From: Lunularia cruciata
Taxonomy: Eukaryota > Streptophyta > Marchantiopsida > Lunulariales > Lunulariaceae
Assembly: GCA_948567375.1 (NCBI GenBank)
Contig: OX419758.1
Coordinates: forward strand, 16,683,001-16,747,000
DNA length: 64,000 bases
Direction of reading: 5' to 3'
Positions 31,491-43,035 of the stretch are shown one piece after another. Every line of letters starts with the position of its first letter. The stretch's first letter is position 1. The notes beneath the pieces were generated by a model. The model did no database searches. It was not told the DNA's origin and saw only the letters and a program-made list of their open reading frames with translations. The position numbers were made by a program, and so were the translations under genes.

Positions 31491-34400
31491 GAAAGCTACA
31501 GATAGTCCACGGTAGATTCTTCAACAGGCTAACAAGAAAACGGTGTTTGGCAACATAGTTGTGACAATCATCATTAGCCTATTGAAGCGTTGCTATTCCC
31601 ATTTTAAAAGGACGATGCATTGGAGAAAATGCAGAATTTAGAACTGAAAAAAGAGACTCATAAAGCTGAAGGTCAAAATAGCAAAAGGAAGGTAGATCTA
31701 CTCAATGCCGGAAATAACAGAACTACACTATGTAACTTATTTTACCCCAACTGATATTGCTTATATAACTTATTTCTAGGTTTTTCTCAAGTTGTACTAA
31801 CTGATTTTTATTCAGGATTTCCTTTTCCACATTGTCTGCTCTCGAACAGTTATGCTTTTTGTTTCTTTTACCAAACATACCAAGAACGTATCACTTTCAT
31901 AGAAAGTTTGTATTTTTTAGTTAAGGTTTATGTGTAAAGTATATGCACCTTATTGTATTCTTGTATGGAAATATTTGCAAGATTGCAATGTTTTAAAAAA
32001 TTTTAAAAGGTAAATTGCACGAAGAGCAGCAATCAAGTCGGTGACATGTGAAGGAATTTGTCCACATAAACCTCTTCACGTGAATTCCCAAGCTTCAATT
32101 GTCGCCAATAGGTATTGTACTAGTCCCCAAGAAACTATTACCGTCACATGGGACGTACGTTTCAACTGTGTATTGCCACGAGATGGTGTTTTGGTTTGCA
32201 TCTGAAGTCAACAAGAGAGCTTTGTTCAAGCAACCATTCATCATGTTTAGATATGTACACTTGCTAGATACGTGTTTGAATAGGGTTTGAAACCAAATAT
32301 GCCATTGGACTTTAGTTTGCTGAAGTCCCTTTGGCTAGAATTTACAATGTACAAAGTGCGGTAAATTTAAGTTTAAATCTAATCTACTCTTGTGTATTCC
32401 CTTATATTTTTATTTTTTTACTGTTGTTATTTTTCAAGCACGGAAGTCCGCGTAGTTTGGCCCTCGCCCTAGGGAGACCAAGAATGTGTTACTCTGTTGT
32501 GTAGGCATTCGTGATTTCCTTGCAAAACCTTTCCTTACTAATGTACTTTTCTCTATTTTATCTGTTCTGTCCTGGTAGTGAGTATGCTTCGGAAAAGGGT
32601 TACTTACTATTGTCGGAGATGTTAATGTGCGTGCAAAAAAAAGGTAAAAAGAATTTTTCTTTTTTTTTCTTTTTTGAGTAATAAAACTTTATGGTGATGC
32701 GAGAGAGGAAGTATTCACATCCACTACATAAGAGCAGTTTTTCATTTAATTCCTGTTGTTGTCCATATCACAAGAGCAATGAAGCGGTCGATTTTGCGAC
32801 GGATAATTTGTGTATATTGAGGAGCAAACAATATTTTGCTAACTTGTTTAACTCAAGTAGGAAAATGTAGAGCTGCAATGTATTTGACATACAAGAGGAA
32901 GGAAATGTAAAGGGAACTAGGAAGGTCCGAGTGTGATCCTGTCGATCAATCCTGTCAAGTCAAGATAGGAATGATTAAAAAGAGCACACATTAACATCTT
33001 CCCAAGTTGCATAGAATCTACAAGAGATTTTTAGTAGCACGTATTCTATCTCCCGTTCTCTGTTTCAAATGTGTTCTTTGGATTCTATGATTCTTTTATG
33101 ACCTAAGGTGGCTCCTGTTTAGATTTCATAAAAATGTTATGCTATCTTCAATGGAGAAGAACTGCTTAATAATATATCCATAGAAATGGTTCCAGAGATG
33201 AATTTGTATGCACAATAGTGTAGGTTTGTTTAGGTCCCTTCCATGTTCTCCAGAGATACATCAGCAAAGCAGACCATGAGCTTCTAATCAAAGAGCAACG
33301 CCACATACCATCATCCATTATTGTATTATGTGTGTTTTGCATTCGTATTGAGCTTGTTCAATCTCTCTTTGGATGTATATAATCATTATGATAACTATTT
33401 TGAATTGTCCATTGACTTTGAAACATTTATCACGTGAGTCTTAAATAGGGAATAGACTCCAATTTAGAGAAATTGTGAAAAAAATTAGAATGCAAGTGTT
33501 GATTGATTATACGGGTCCTAATTAATCCTCAACAATTAGTCAGCGTCCAAGTACATCATGGCAAAACAGTTAAGAAAGAATGAGAGGAGATATTTTACCA
33601 AAGTGTTCTATAAGTTGTTGTATGCGAAGTATATTCTAGGTCTTCTTTGATAGATCGGCAATCATTTTCGAGAATTCAAGATAGGAGATAATATTCACTC
33701 TGCACATGAGTTCAAGTGTCATGGACTTAGGAGAGTTCAAATTGGAGTCCATCATACATACTTCAACAAGACAAAGGCTAAGTGAAGAATTGTTAACACA
33801 TTCCAGTTTCATTCATCCATTATATTGATATTTATTTTAGCTTTTTTTTTTTTAATTTATTAGCTCCAAGGGATCACTTTCTTGCCAAGTGCTCTATTGC
33901 TAATTTTTATATTAGTTTACAAATAAATTGTTCTTTTGTTCTAATTTTGAGCATCTATTTGCTCTTAAAGTGCAAGTACTTCTTCTTAGCTTGTTAGTAA
34001 GAGCTTTGCTAAATTTTCCAATGGCTCACTTTTAGTTATTCTCTTATCGTAGTTAGTTGTTTGCTCTTCTACTCTTTTAGATGTTTGCTTGTCTTCCTAG
34101 TTGTATATTTCCATATATTGTTGTTTTGGAGACGTGGATTATTTTTGTGATATCATAGGATCACAGAAAGAACTATGCTCAAGTGGTGGAGGATCTCTGG
34201 GCTGAGTATTGAGTTTCCAAACTCAATCCTTGTATGAGCGGCTGGGAGATACTAAGATTCATTTGGCAGAGAAAGAATCATTCTAGGCAACATGGATAGG
34301 TGAAGTTGACAGATCTACACTGGAGAAAGAGAAGAAGAAGAAAAAAGCTCAATTGATAATCAAGGAGTGTGATAAATAGGACCATGCTCACATAATCCAA

Positions 34401-34918
34401 GTCGTGGAGTATTGCATGACAAGTGCTTCAAACAAGCAACTAGATACTTTGACATATAATGGATTGTAGATGTCATGCAACCATTTTGGGACCCTTGTTT
34501 GGGGGTAATTCTCAAAAGGTCTTTGGTGCATTAGGACAAAATGAGTACTACTTAGTAAAGAGAAAGGATTATTTAAGGTGGTTTTTGTCGAGAGAACTAT
34601 ATGAAAGTGCTTTGCATGTACATTGCACAAGGCTTGAGTACTCCACATGTTATTTATACAACTAGACCATCTATTCTTATGAATTGATGCCATGCTATTT
34701 TATGTGCATATGGGAAAGATTTTTCCTCAAATTTACCCTAAATCCCCCAAAAGATTCTATAACAGAGATCTTGATCCCCTTTAGTGCCACAACACAAAGA
34801 TTGATTTCATCACTTGATTTGATATGACTGGGTACCTTGATAATGGAAAACAATACCTTACACATTCAGTAGGGCCAATTTGATGAATGTATGTAATTAC
34901 CATTTTTGCATTTTGACA

Positions 34919-34964
34919 GAGAAGATGGAATCTTATTCATCTTATAATAAGATTCCATCTTCTC
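34919..34964. repeat. 19-bp perfect inverted repeat with 8-nt loop
   Basis: GAGAAGATGGAATCTTATT (34919-34937) and its exact reverse complement (34946-34964) flank CATCTTAT. It would form a stable hairpin in DNA or RNA. No flanking duplication was identified. Confidence 0.85.
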
Positions 34965-36757
34965 CATCAATCTGTTGAATATGAAATAAGCATAAAAGTT
35001 TTATCTAGAAATTGAATCTAAATTTTTCCACAAATTATTTATCTCATCCCTTTCAATTTGGGATAAAATTTGAGTGAACAACGCTAAGACTGCTATCCAA
35101 AAGACAAGGTTCATTAGCATTTGTAGATTTAAAGCATAAAAATTTGTGCATATGAAGGCCTATCATTTGGTTCATTGAGTTTAAACCACTTATTTGACAA
35201 GCTACAAATCTTCAATAGAGCGTGCAATAAAGGCAATAAAGGGTTGATCACAATTTCAAAAACATATGTTTATAGCAAGTTCTTCCAATTTATCTACTCC
35301 ATCTAAAGCACCATAGTAAAGAATCTTAGGACAATAGGACTTCATATGTAGTTTTTTCTTCACATGCCTATCTTTAGAAGAGATTATAATTCTTAACAAC
35401 TATTCTTAAATCTTTAGAAGTTTCTAGAAATATTCTCTAAGAATTTAGAACCTTCTCTTAACTAAAAATCATAATATATTCCAAGATCAAGTCAAATCTA
35501 ACTATGTTAACTTACTTCCATTACCAGAAGTAACCAACTTAGTAGAGGCAATGGGAATTTGACATCTCCTTATACCAAGTCAATTTGACCGTGCGAAATC
35601 AGGATCGAGATCATGCTTCAATATAACTTAATATAACATCCCTTACCAGATCACTCTCTTACACTTCTCTTAAGAGGTTTTACTCTTATATAACATAATT
35701 TAAATGCAATGGGGTCCATTAAGTATCCAAAAATTAAATATTGGATCACCTCCTTGTTTTAATATACTTATTTAGTTATAGTACCTTTAACATAGTTGTT
35801 ACCAAAACTCAACTAGATGTAGCTAACTCAATACAACCAAAATATTACTAGCGATTAATGTGCACCTTAGGGTTATAACGATCAGCATTTTAATACATAC
35901 AGATGGTGGTATAATCATATAGAATAGATTCCTTGCATTTCAAATGGTCCAATTCCTACCAACCTCCCTCCTTCTAAACCTCGGCTGGTACTCCGTTGAT
36001 TTGTTATCATATATACAAACCTATATTTCTAAGTTCTTTATAGACTCCTATAGACTTCAGCGAAACTTGAGCCGCTAGAATGCCAATCAAGTTACAATGC
36101 AAACAATTATGATTTATTAGCTGTTCCTCTCTATTTGTGATGTGAATTAGGACACGTATGCACTAGATCCGCTTGATTTATATAGTAATTAAAACTTCAT
36201 AATGATTTCTGGCAACGCACACAAATGGGCAAAAGCTACATTTTCTTGAGCTACCTTTCTTTGCAATCGATGCTTTTATAGTTGATGTTTGCATATGCAT
36301 ATCGTGCAAGTTCCCCACACGCTCTTGTGATAAATATCTTCCGTAAAGTCCCTGAGGTAGAACTTTAAAAAATGACGATTTGAATTTCTTGCAAACCGAG
36401 GAGTAGCTCGCCTTTGGCAAAAATCAAGTAAAGGATCGATGCCCATTCGGATCTAGATCATAGTTCTCTTTCCCAAGTTTGATTGGACCTTCATCTATAA
36501 TAACTCCTCTATGACGTATCTCCCATCTTGACTTGGCAAGTAGAAGCATCTCAAAACAGAAGCGTGAGCGCAAGTTTCAGAATAGACCAACAATCTAATA
36601 CATAATACAACTCGTCAGTGCTCTTGAAAATTGAACCTACATATATATGAACTGCATCTTTCACCACATTTGCAAATGACACAACTGTAAACGCTCTTGC
36701 TTCCTCTTTCGTAAATCCTTTTACTTTCCTCTACATTCAATCCCCCCGTGTTTCTTT

Positions 36758-37000
36758 CTTGTTCGCGAACCCCTAGAATGTCAGCTACTTCTCTTCTCCC
36801 AATAGTTGAGATTGTTAAGTCGCTCCCAGAAGCAAAACGTTTCGCAATAACCTTGCCTGTTGTTGTGTGTTCAGCTCCCCGGATTCCTTTGTTGCTCGCG
36901 ATCCTCTGGATTGTCAACCACTCCCTCCCAATACTTGAGATTGTTTAAGTCCAAAAGCAAAACTGTCAACAACAACCTCGCTTGTTGCTATGTGTTCTTT
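36758..37000. repeat. Diverged tandem duplication of about 125 bp
   Basis: Unit 1 (from 36758) and unit 2 (from about 36890) share GCTCGCGA/TTCGCGA, CCCAATA.TTGAGATTGTT, AAGTC, AGCAAAAC and a TTGTTG.T.TGTGTTC segment. Short ORFs across both strands are by-products of the repeat. It marks the left side of the host genic interval. Confidence 0.65.
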
Positions 37001-37398
37001 TCCCTTAGAATCAACCATTTCCATGTTGGATCCTTAAATTTCACCATCGCTCTCTTGAAGGTTTGGATTTCTTTGAGGCGTGAAACGATGGAATGAATAT
37101 CTGGATACTCAGAACAATACAATATTCTTTCACATTTCCCTCTAACCAAGACAAACTGCGAAGTTTTGTGTTGATTTTTCCCCTTTATTTAAACAATGGG
37201 TATTTTTGAAAACATAGTATGCATGTCCATGAATTTTAGAGCTAACTAAGAATCAAAACACCCAAGTCAACCATTGGGGTGCAGTCTAAGTAAGTTTGGA
37301 AACTTGGGGTGCGGCTAAGTATATCTCTGCATATAACTGCTCTGGAGGTTAAGCTCAGATGATTGACAAAGAAACTTGCGTTTCAATTATTATTAGCA

Positions 37399-37550
37399 AA
37401 GAATCCCTGATGGGATCCCTGGAGTGAAAACTAAGTAGCAAAAGCTAAAAATCAGAAGAAAAGATATGACGGTCTGCACATACTATTAACAAAGAGTCCT
37501 TTATGGGATCCCAAGAGTAAAAACTAAGTAGCAAAAGCTAAGAATCGAGG
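37399..37550. repeat. Tandem repeat of about 90 bp
   Basis: AAAGA.TCC..ATGGGATCCC..GAGT.AAAACTAAGTAGCAAAAGCTAA.AATC is present at 37399-37454 and again at 37489-37545, just downstream of the tRNA gene. Confidence 0.75.
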
Positions 37551-37624
37551 GGAAAGGCGACCGCGTAGAAATGGAGCTAAGCCCCAAGGAAAGAAAAAAG
37601 AAAAGTGACACCGATAGACCAGGT

Positions 37625-37628
37625 AAAA
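37625..37628 (-). terminator. Pol III terminator of tRNA-Tyr
   Basis: TTTT on the minus strand begins two bases after the discriminator base of the tRNA, the usual RNA polymerase III stop. Confidence 0.7.
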
Positions 37629-37630
37629 TG

Positions 37631-37716
37631 TCCGACCTGCCGGATTCGAACCAGCGACCTAGAGATGTCTGCTTGCACACTACAGTCTCCCGCTCTACCA
37701 ACTGAGCTAAGGTCGG
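37631..37716 (-). tRNA. tRNA-Tyr (GTA anticodon), intron-containing
   Basis: The minus strand folds as a complete cloverleaf: acceptor CCGACCT with AGGTCGG plus discriminator A, D-arm GCTCAGTTGGTAGAGC, anticodon stem GGAGA with TCTCT, anticodon GTA at 37681-37683, and T-arm GCTGG-TTCGAAT-CCGGC. A 13-nt intron (37667-37679) lies one base after the anticodon, as in all known plant tRNA-Tyr genes. Without it the tRNA is 73 nt. A- and B-box promoter sequences are intact, and a TTTT terminator follows. It appears functional and is the clearest single-copy-like gene in the window. Confidence 0.96.
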
Positions 37717-37719
37717 ATA

Positions 37720-39700
37720 CATCTACATCCTCCACAAAAGTCAATATGATGGTAAAAACAATATTGCAGGTTACTCCCTTAGAACACTCTACAAGTTTAG
37801 GATCCGAAGTTCCATCAACTACTATTAATAACTAAATCATGTAACTCCACCCTATAAATCTAAAATTTTCTGTTTTTTTAATCATGGGTGTGAGGAGACA
37901 CACCGAGAACATGTTCCAGATTTCGTCTTTGGTTTTCAGCTTGGGAGTACTCCAAGTAGACATGCTTGTTTCAGGCTCACGAGAAACAGGATTTATGTTC
38001 AGCATAATTAGACACTGAGGGTAGATGTTATATCGTGGTTGAGTGATAAACAGAGAACCCAACAAGGCGATTGCAACGGTACCTAGTTGGAAATATTAGT
38101 TTAAACATCGTGATTCACTTCCCATTTGCATGTCCACGCAAGAAAACTTCGTCCTCAGATATAGACGTCAAGGGAAGAAGATTCAAGAATCAATCCAGAA
38201 ACTCAACGTTGACTCTCTCTCTCTCCAGTAGATTTGGTTCAATTAATAGAACTCTTCTTCCTCAGGGTTTTGTGTTTTCATGTAAGCTTCCAGATACTAA
38301 AGTGATATTTCAACTTAGTGTTTCTGTTTTCTTCTTTCCGCTATGTTGAATCCCCAAAAGTTTCATGAATCAGAAAAGGGAATAGAATCACCTATTTTAC
38401 GATTCCCATGAGACCTCGATCCTGTCAATGGTTGTTTTAAGGTTGACCTGGTATGCCACGCTGAACATGATATCTCAAGGCTTCCATCGAAGTCCGATGT
38501 TCTTCAGGTACTGGTTGTGACGCCATGCAATGTATGGCTCAGTGAGTCTTATGAATCCTGGAGATTATCTTCATCAAATATTTGACATTAGACTATTTAA
38601 ATCACTTTATAAGAAAATATTCTATGAATATGTAATATAGTCAATGCACTCTATTTTTTGTTTAACTTAGTTTATGGAGTTTATACTTAAAATGATGAAA
38701 TATATAAAATCTACTAAAAATTTTGAACTAAAAATTGAAGTTGAATATTGGAAAGCAGAGAAATCGATGAAATCAATGCTGGGAACATTTGTCTTTAAGT
38801 ATTTTATTTAGTCTCCAATACAAAGTAAATATTGAATTTCCGTGTAATGTATAATGTTAAGTTCAATAAAATAATTATTGTATGATTTTTATACACTTTG
38901 CACTGTACGTTAGGTTCAAAACTTTATAATTTCAACCTTTTGAGAAAAGTCGTTGAAACTATTTAGACTTCTAAATAAGAATTGCATTATTATGTTAATG
39001 ATTTTTAAAATATAACATGTCCAGAGGATTAAGATCGATGTTAAGCTTTGCATATTCGTGATTTAATATTCTTGTCTCTTAAATTTCACTAATCAATGTA
39101 AATTAATATATAAATGGAATAAATTTTAATTTTGTAACATGTCTTTTTCATACTATACATCAATATTGTTAATAACCTAGAGTAGCAATACATAATAAGA
39201 AAATATACTGTAAATAGTAATATAAGATATTATAATTGATTTCAATGTAATTTAATAATACTAATATATTATATTCGTTATTGAAACAAAACACCCCTTT
39301 CAACGCGGTCCCAGCCAACATTCTCCACACCGGGCAGCGGTTCAATTTCCAAGCATCTACTACAACTTGTTTTCGCTTCGATTCACATGGAAATACCAAG
39401 CTAGTTGGATGTGGATCGAGCCACGCAGTATACCCCGAGAAAGGCATAAGAAAAAGGGAAAGGAAATACAAGGCACCAAAAGTCAAAAAGGGGTGATGCG
39501 CATACCATGAATTAGGTTGCGCTTGGCACGAATATATTGAGCACAGACAGAAATATCCCGAAGTTGAGTCCCCAGCTAGATCTACATTTTATGAATTTCT
39601 TGAGACTGTAGGTCAATAATTCGTTTTATTCGCATGTCTTACCTATCTCCTCTTTCTAACTTGCGGTGCACTGTACTTAAACTCCATCTTTCGTTATTAG
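37720..39700. other. Spacer between tRNA-Tyr and the SRPBCC gene, left part
   Basis: No protein gene is recognised. From 38560 to 39260 the DNA is strongly AT-rich. A more GC-rich block around 39290-39450 holds short ORFs on both strands with no known motif. Confidence 0.45.
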
Positions 39701-39716
39701 TATAGCTATACCATCC

Positions 39717-40690
39717 TTAGTCAAATATCAAACTGCAGCTACTAGAGTATGCTAATAAGACGGTCTGTGCACGAGAAAAAGGAGACCTCATAATGAAAGG
39801 CTTGGGTCTGATGTCGATGACTTTCTTATTGACCAGACGAAAGTTCAGTGAAAAGACAGGTACGGTATAGGTGGTTGTTATATGAGCATCGGGGGGCTCG
39901 GTCTGGGGTTGGGGTAGGGCAGCATGATGTAGAGTAAATTGATCTAAATTGATAATTGAGTAAAATGTCTGTGCAGATCTAGTTGCTTCGCCGAACCAGT
40001 GTGAGTGAAGGCGGAATTCTGTCGTTAAGGTCAGGTATGACAGAATGATTTTGATCTTATTGTTATGAACTTTGTAATCAGGAGACTCCCATTCACTGTC
40101 AAAATCAAAATGGCGATCACTATCAAAATGCTGAAGGCGCAGCAGGAGTACCTTGATTATCCTCTGTCCCAAGCCAGTATATGCAACCACATGCCGTACA
40201 GTTGATGACAGCGTTTGTTAAAAGTACAAACTAAGCAACGTCCTGTAACACCAAATCAATATCGATCATCCACCTCTGAGTCTTAGATATTGCTTGTTCA
40301 GAGAGCATTTCAAAGTAAAGAATTTGAACTGCCTAAGAATACCATAGAATCTCTCGACATCCAAACTCATGATGGCGGTCACCAATTAAACCGACAGTTA
40401 CTGTAAGAAAAATAGTCTAGATCTTGGCTAAACTAGACTTGGTGCCTTGAACAGTACACGATATGAGTGTCTGCCGACATCTAGCAACACTCAGGCAGCA
40501 CTTAAATCCGAGAAGTAGATGAATTTGGGCTCCCTCGTTCTAATCTCGATCTTGAATTTCTGCCTGTGCTTGTTTAATTTTTGTGATGGCTATCAGGTAA
40601 GAAACGCGGAGTACCTAAGTGTGTGCGCCGGTGACATTTACTGACTTGAGTCTGCTCTAAATTCTGTTTCCATTTGTTGGCATGACTCAG
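39717..40690. other. Spacer next to the SRPBCC gene; unassigned 157-codon minus-strand ORF
   Basis: A minus-strand frame at 39717-40190 is open for 157 codons but shows no domain, signal or repeat that I recognise, and its composition is not clearly coding. It may be chance or part of the 3' region of the neighbouring gene. Confidence 0.2.
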
Positions 40691-40700
40691 GAGATATGAA

Positions 40701-41270
40701 CTAGAGCGAAGAGTGGGGTCGAACTGTTTCTGAAATGTCCGGAGTCGCACTCTCTCCAAGGTCTTTCTCCTCTGAACTAGTTTCATATTTGCCCTTCTTC
40801 AATATAGTTTCGGCGACGTCCATTGCGTCAGCGAATAACCTCGTCATCCTGGCCGCGAATTGCTCCTCAGTTTCTTCATTGCCCATCGGTTCCACCTCGT
40901 AGCCCCATGTCGCCACACTCTCGGCGGTCCCATCACCTACAGGTTCAACCTTGATTGTGGCCATGTAAGTTTCCCAACCTAGACCATTGCTAACACTCAT
41001 TTCGTCGACCGTATAAGTGGTGATGTGCTTCTCATGATCAAGTGATCGAATTCTCTCCTTCCCGACAGTTTTCCTTGTTTCGACATACCGAACGCAGCCA
41101 ACTTCATTGCGCGTTCCTTCAATACACTCACAAACGAGAATCAACGGGTAGTTTCTCCCTAATCCACAGAAGTCCGACATAATCTTCCACGTTTCCTCCA
41201 CTGGGGCGGCAAATTTCTTCGTGGCCTTTGCATGCCACTTCCCGTCATGCGCCATCGAGTAAGTTGTCAT
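40701..41270 (-). CDS. SRPBCC (Bet v 1-like) polyketide cyclase/lipid-transport family protein
   Basis: An uninterrupted 189-codon frame starts at ATG 41270 and ends with TAG at 40701-40703; ATG 41255 (context ATGGC) is an equally good start. The N-terminal half reads WHAKATKKFAAPVEETWKIM, then SDFCGLGRNYPLI, CIEGTRNEVGCVRYV, TVGKERIRSLDHEKHITTYT, matching plant SRPBCC proteins of the lachrymatory-factor-synthase-like group. The C-terminus has the expected helix (EEQFAARMTRLFADAMDVAE) and an acidic serine-rich tail of about 25 residues. These proteins form a helix-grip fold that binds small hydrophobic ligands; the ligand here cannot be told. No intron is needed. It is the only intact protein gene seen, in a GC-richer island, and no clear TATA box was found. 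Confidence 0.85.
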   Translation of the reverse strand: MTTYSMAHDGKWHAKATKKFAAPVEETWKIMSDFCGLGRNYPLILVCECIEGTRNEVGCVRYVETRKTVGKERIRSLDHEKHITTYTVDEMSVSNGLGWETYMATIKVEPVGDGTAESVATWGYEVEPMGNEETEEQFAARMTRLFADAMDVAETILKKGKYETSSEEKDLGESATPDISETVRPHSSL

Positions 41271-41504
41271 ATGCAACAACGATCTCTTTGGAATTTGGCC
41301 TGCTGTTCTGTGTTACTCGAGTCTGCATTCTGGAATAGAGAATGATCGCCGTAATTCTGTACCATATGAAAACGGCTTGGACCGTATGCGCAATAAATCC
41401 GAGTGACTGATGCCACGGACAACAAGCTTTCTGTCAGGACTTCAGGGCCAACTGAGTGACATAGACGTGCAGGATAGGATAGCTAGCATAGAGGAAAAAT
41501 ATAA

Positions 41505-41625
41505 AAGAGATAAAGGCGACCGCGTAGAAAAAACGAAGGAGGGAAGACAATCAAGCCCGTACAAGGGAGAGAAAAAAAAAGGTAAAATGGGGATAAGCCC
41601 CATAAATATAAAATGGGCGAAGACC
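41505..41625. repeat. Repeat fragment at the right edge of the host genic island
   Basis: AAAGGCGACCGCGTAGAAA (41512-41530) is identical to 37553-37571 beside the tRNA gene. The next segment (TCAAGCCCGTACAAGGGAGAGA, then GGTAAAATGGGGATAAGCCCC) resembles the 3' ends of the two retroelement fragments at 430-490 and 29940-29990. Confidence 0.5.
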
Positions 41626-41639
41626 TCAGGAACATCACT

Positions 41640-42250
41640 CTGACCAATCTACCCGAACTGCTCATGGCTGATTACACCGTGATCACGGCATCGATGCTTA
41701 AACTTCTATACATAAACCATTTTACCCGGTCAAGCTTGCAGCTTGGCATACGAAACAGAAGCTTGACCTGATCATGACAACAACACAAATATTCTCATAG
41801 GGGATAGGAGTAAGATTCTACACACGAAAATTTTGATTTTGAACTAACAAAATTGTATAAAGATAGCAATCCATGTGTTTAGAAGAAAAAGATTGAGTCT
41901 ACTTCAAAACTTGTTGATATTTTATTCTAAATTAATGATGGATATGAGAAATATAAAATTTATTTCTTTTGGAAAAAATATTTGGATTTAAGAAAACATT
42001 TCAAATCTCAGTATACAACGTATAAATCTATAACACATGAAATAATTTCTCAAAAAATAGATAATTTATAATTTTTATTTGATTAAAATTACGATCAAAA
42101 TTATTCATGAGTTTATTAAGTTTCAAATAGTGCAACATTAAAATTTCAATATATTCATAATAGTACCAATGATAATTAGAATTACACCCAATTTGAATTC
42201 AAAATCAATCTTCAATTCAATGGTGTACAAATGTTGTATATTATCACCTA
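41640..42250. other. AT-rich spacer
   Basis: No gene or known element is seen between the repeat fragment and the LTR-like segment that follows. Confidence 0.5.
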
Positions 42251-42254
42251 AAAC

Positions 42255-42605
42255 ACATACCCACTCTCATTAAAAGACTCAAAGTGATACTCTCCAACCT
42301 CTGTCCACCATAGCCAAGAACTCAAACTCTCATTATCATAGAAATGAGTTATTGGAGTTACACTTCAAAGATATATATTCTTTGTTCGACTTGGATCTCC
42401 AACACTAACAGTGTTGTTGATGGCACATCTAATAGTATGAACATTGCAAGTGATGAGGGCTCCCATGGTGTGATCGATAGCCCTAACACAAAAGGTGACC
42501 TTTGTTAAATAGTCTTTGAACAACTACTAATATAACTCTGGCCACCAAAACTATCACTCCAACATCTGAGCAAATGACACTACAAATGTCATGACAATTG
42601 TTGTG
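42255..42605 (-). repeat. R2 repeat, copy a (LTR-like)
   Basis: About 350 bp recurs at 49575-49925 in the same orientation and at 45785-46085 in the opposite one. Shared words include CTCTGTCCACCATAGCCAA, GATGGCACA and TAGTCTTTGA. It lies at the 3' side of a minus-strand integrase remnant of a second Ty3/gypsy family, where an LTR would be expected, but its ends are not sharp. Confidence 0.55.
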
Positions 42606-43035
42606 CGTGTATACATCATCACACAACACACATAGTTGTTAACATCATACGCTATAAAAATTCAACTCATACAAAAGTCATACATAAACTCTTAAGTACA
42701 ACAATTGCACTCCTAGTTGGCAGTTTAGTCCCTCTAACTCAATATAGCCATCTATTTCAAGTATGTGATATGCCCTATGGTGAGCAAAGATCAAGAGGTC
42801 AGGTGCTATCAAGCCCATTCTTAGTCAACTATCTATAATCTATATTACATAAAGAGTGAACTAGCTATAGATCAAGTACATCAAGGACATAGTCACTTTC
42901 CTTGAAGAACCACCATGAGGGGAGGAGTCGAACATACCATATGCCATCGTCTCAAATAGCTATCACACAACAATATAATAGTAGCTCCATTTGAAGAGCC
43001 ACATAACATACACTACAAGCTTGCACATACAATTG

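Larger units (their letters stand above)
30775..36600. other. AT-rich DNA without recognisable genes
   Basis: Nearly 6 kb holds only short ORFs without family features and several poly-T or poly-A runs (for example near 31325, 32645 and 33842). A duplication at 31340-31490 and a hairpin at 34919-34964 are listed separately. I see no RNA gene or LTR. Confidence 0.5.

Noticed and set aside
36615-36948. Overlapping ORFs of 66 and 100 codons on opposite strands
   Set aside because: Both run through the diverged 125-bp tandem repeat. The similar protein stretches follow from the DNA duplication.
37501-37722. Minus-strand ORF of 73 codons over the tRNA gene
   Set aside because: Its LAQLVER-like sequence is the translated D-arm of tRNA-Tyr, a well-known by-product of annotating tRNA genes as proteins.
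39717-40190. 157-codon minus-strand ORF between the tRNA and the SRPBCC gene
   Set aside because: No domain, no repeat, no homologue that I recognise, and a stop-free run of this length can occur by chance. It is mentioned only as part of the spacer.
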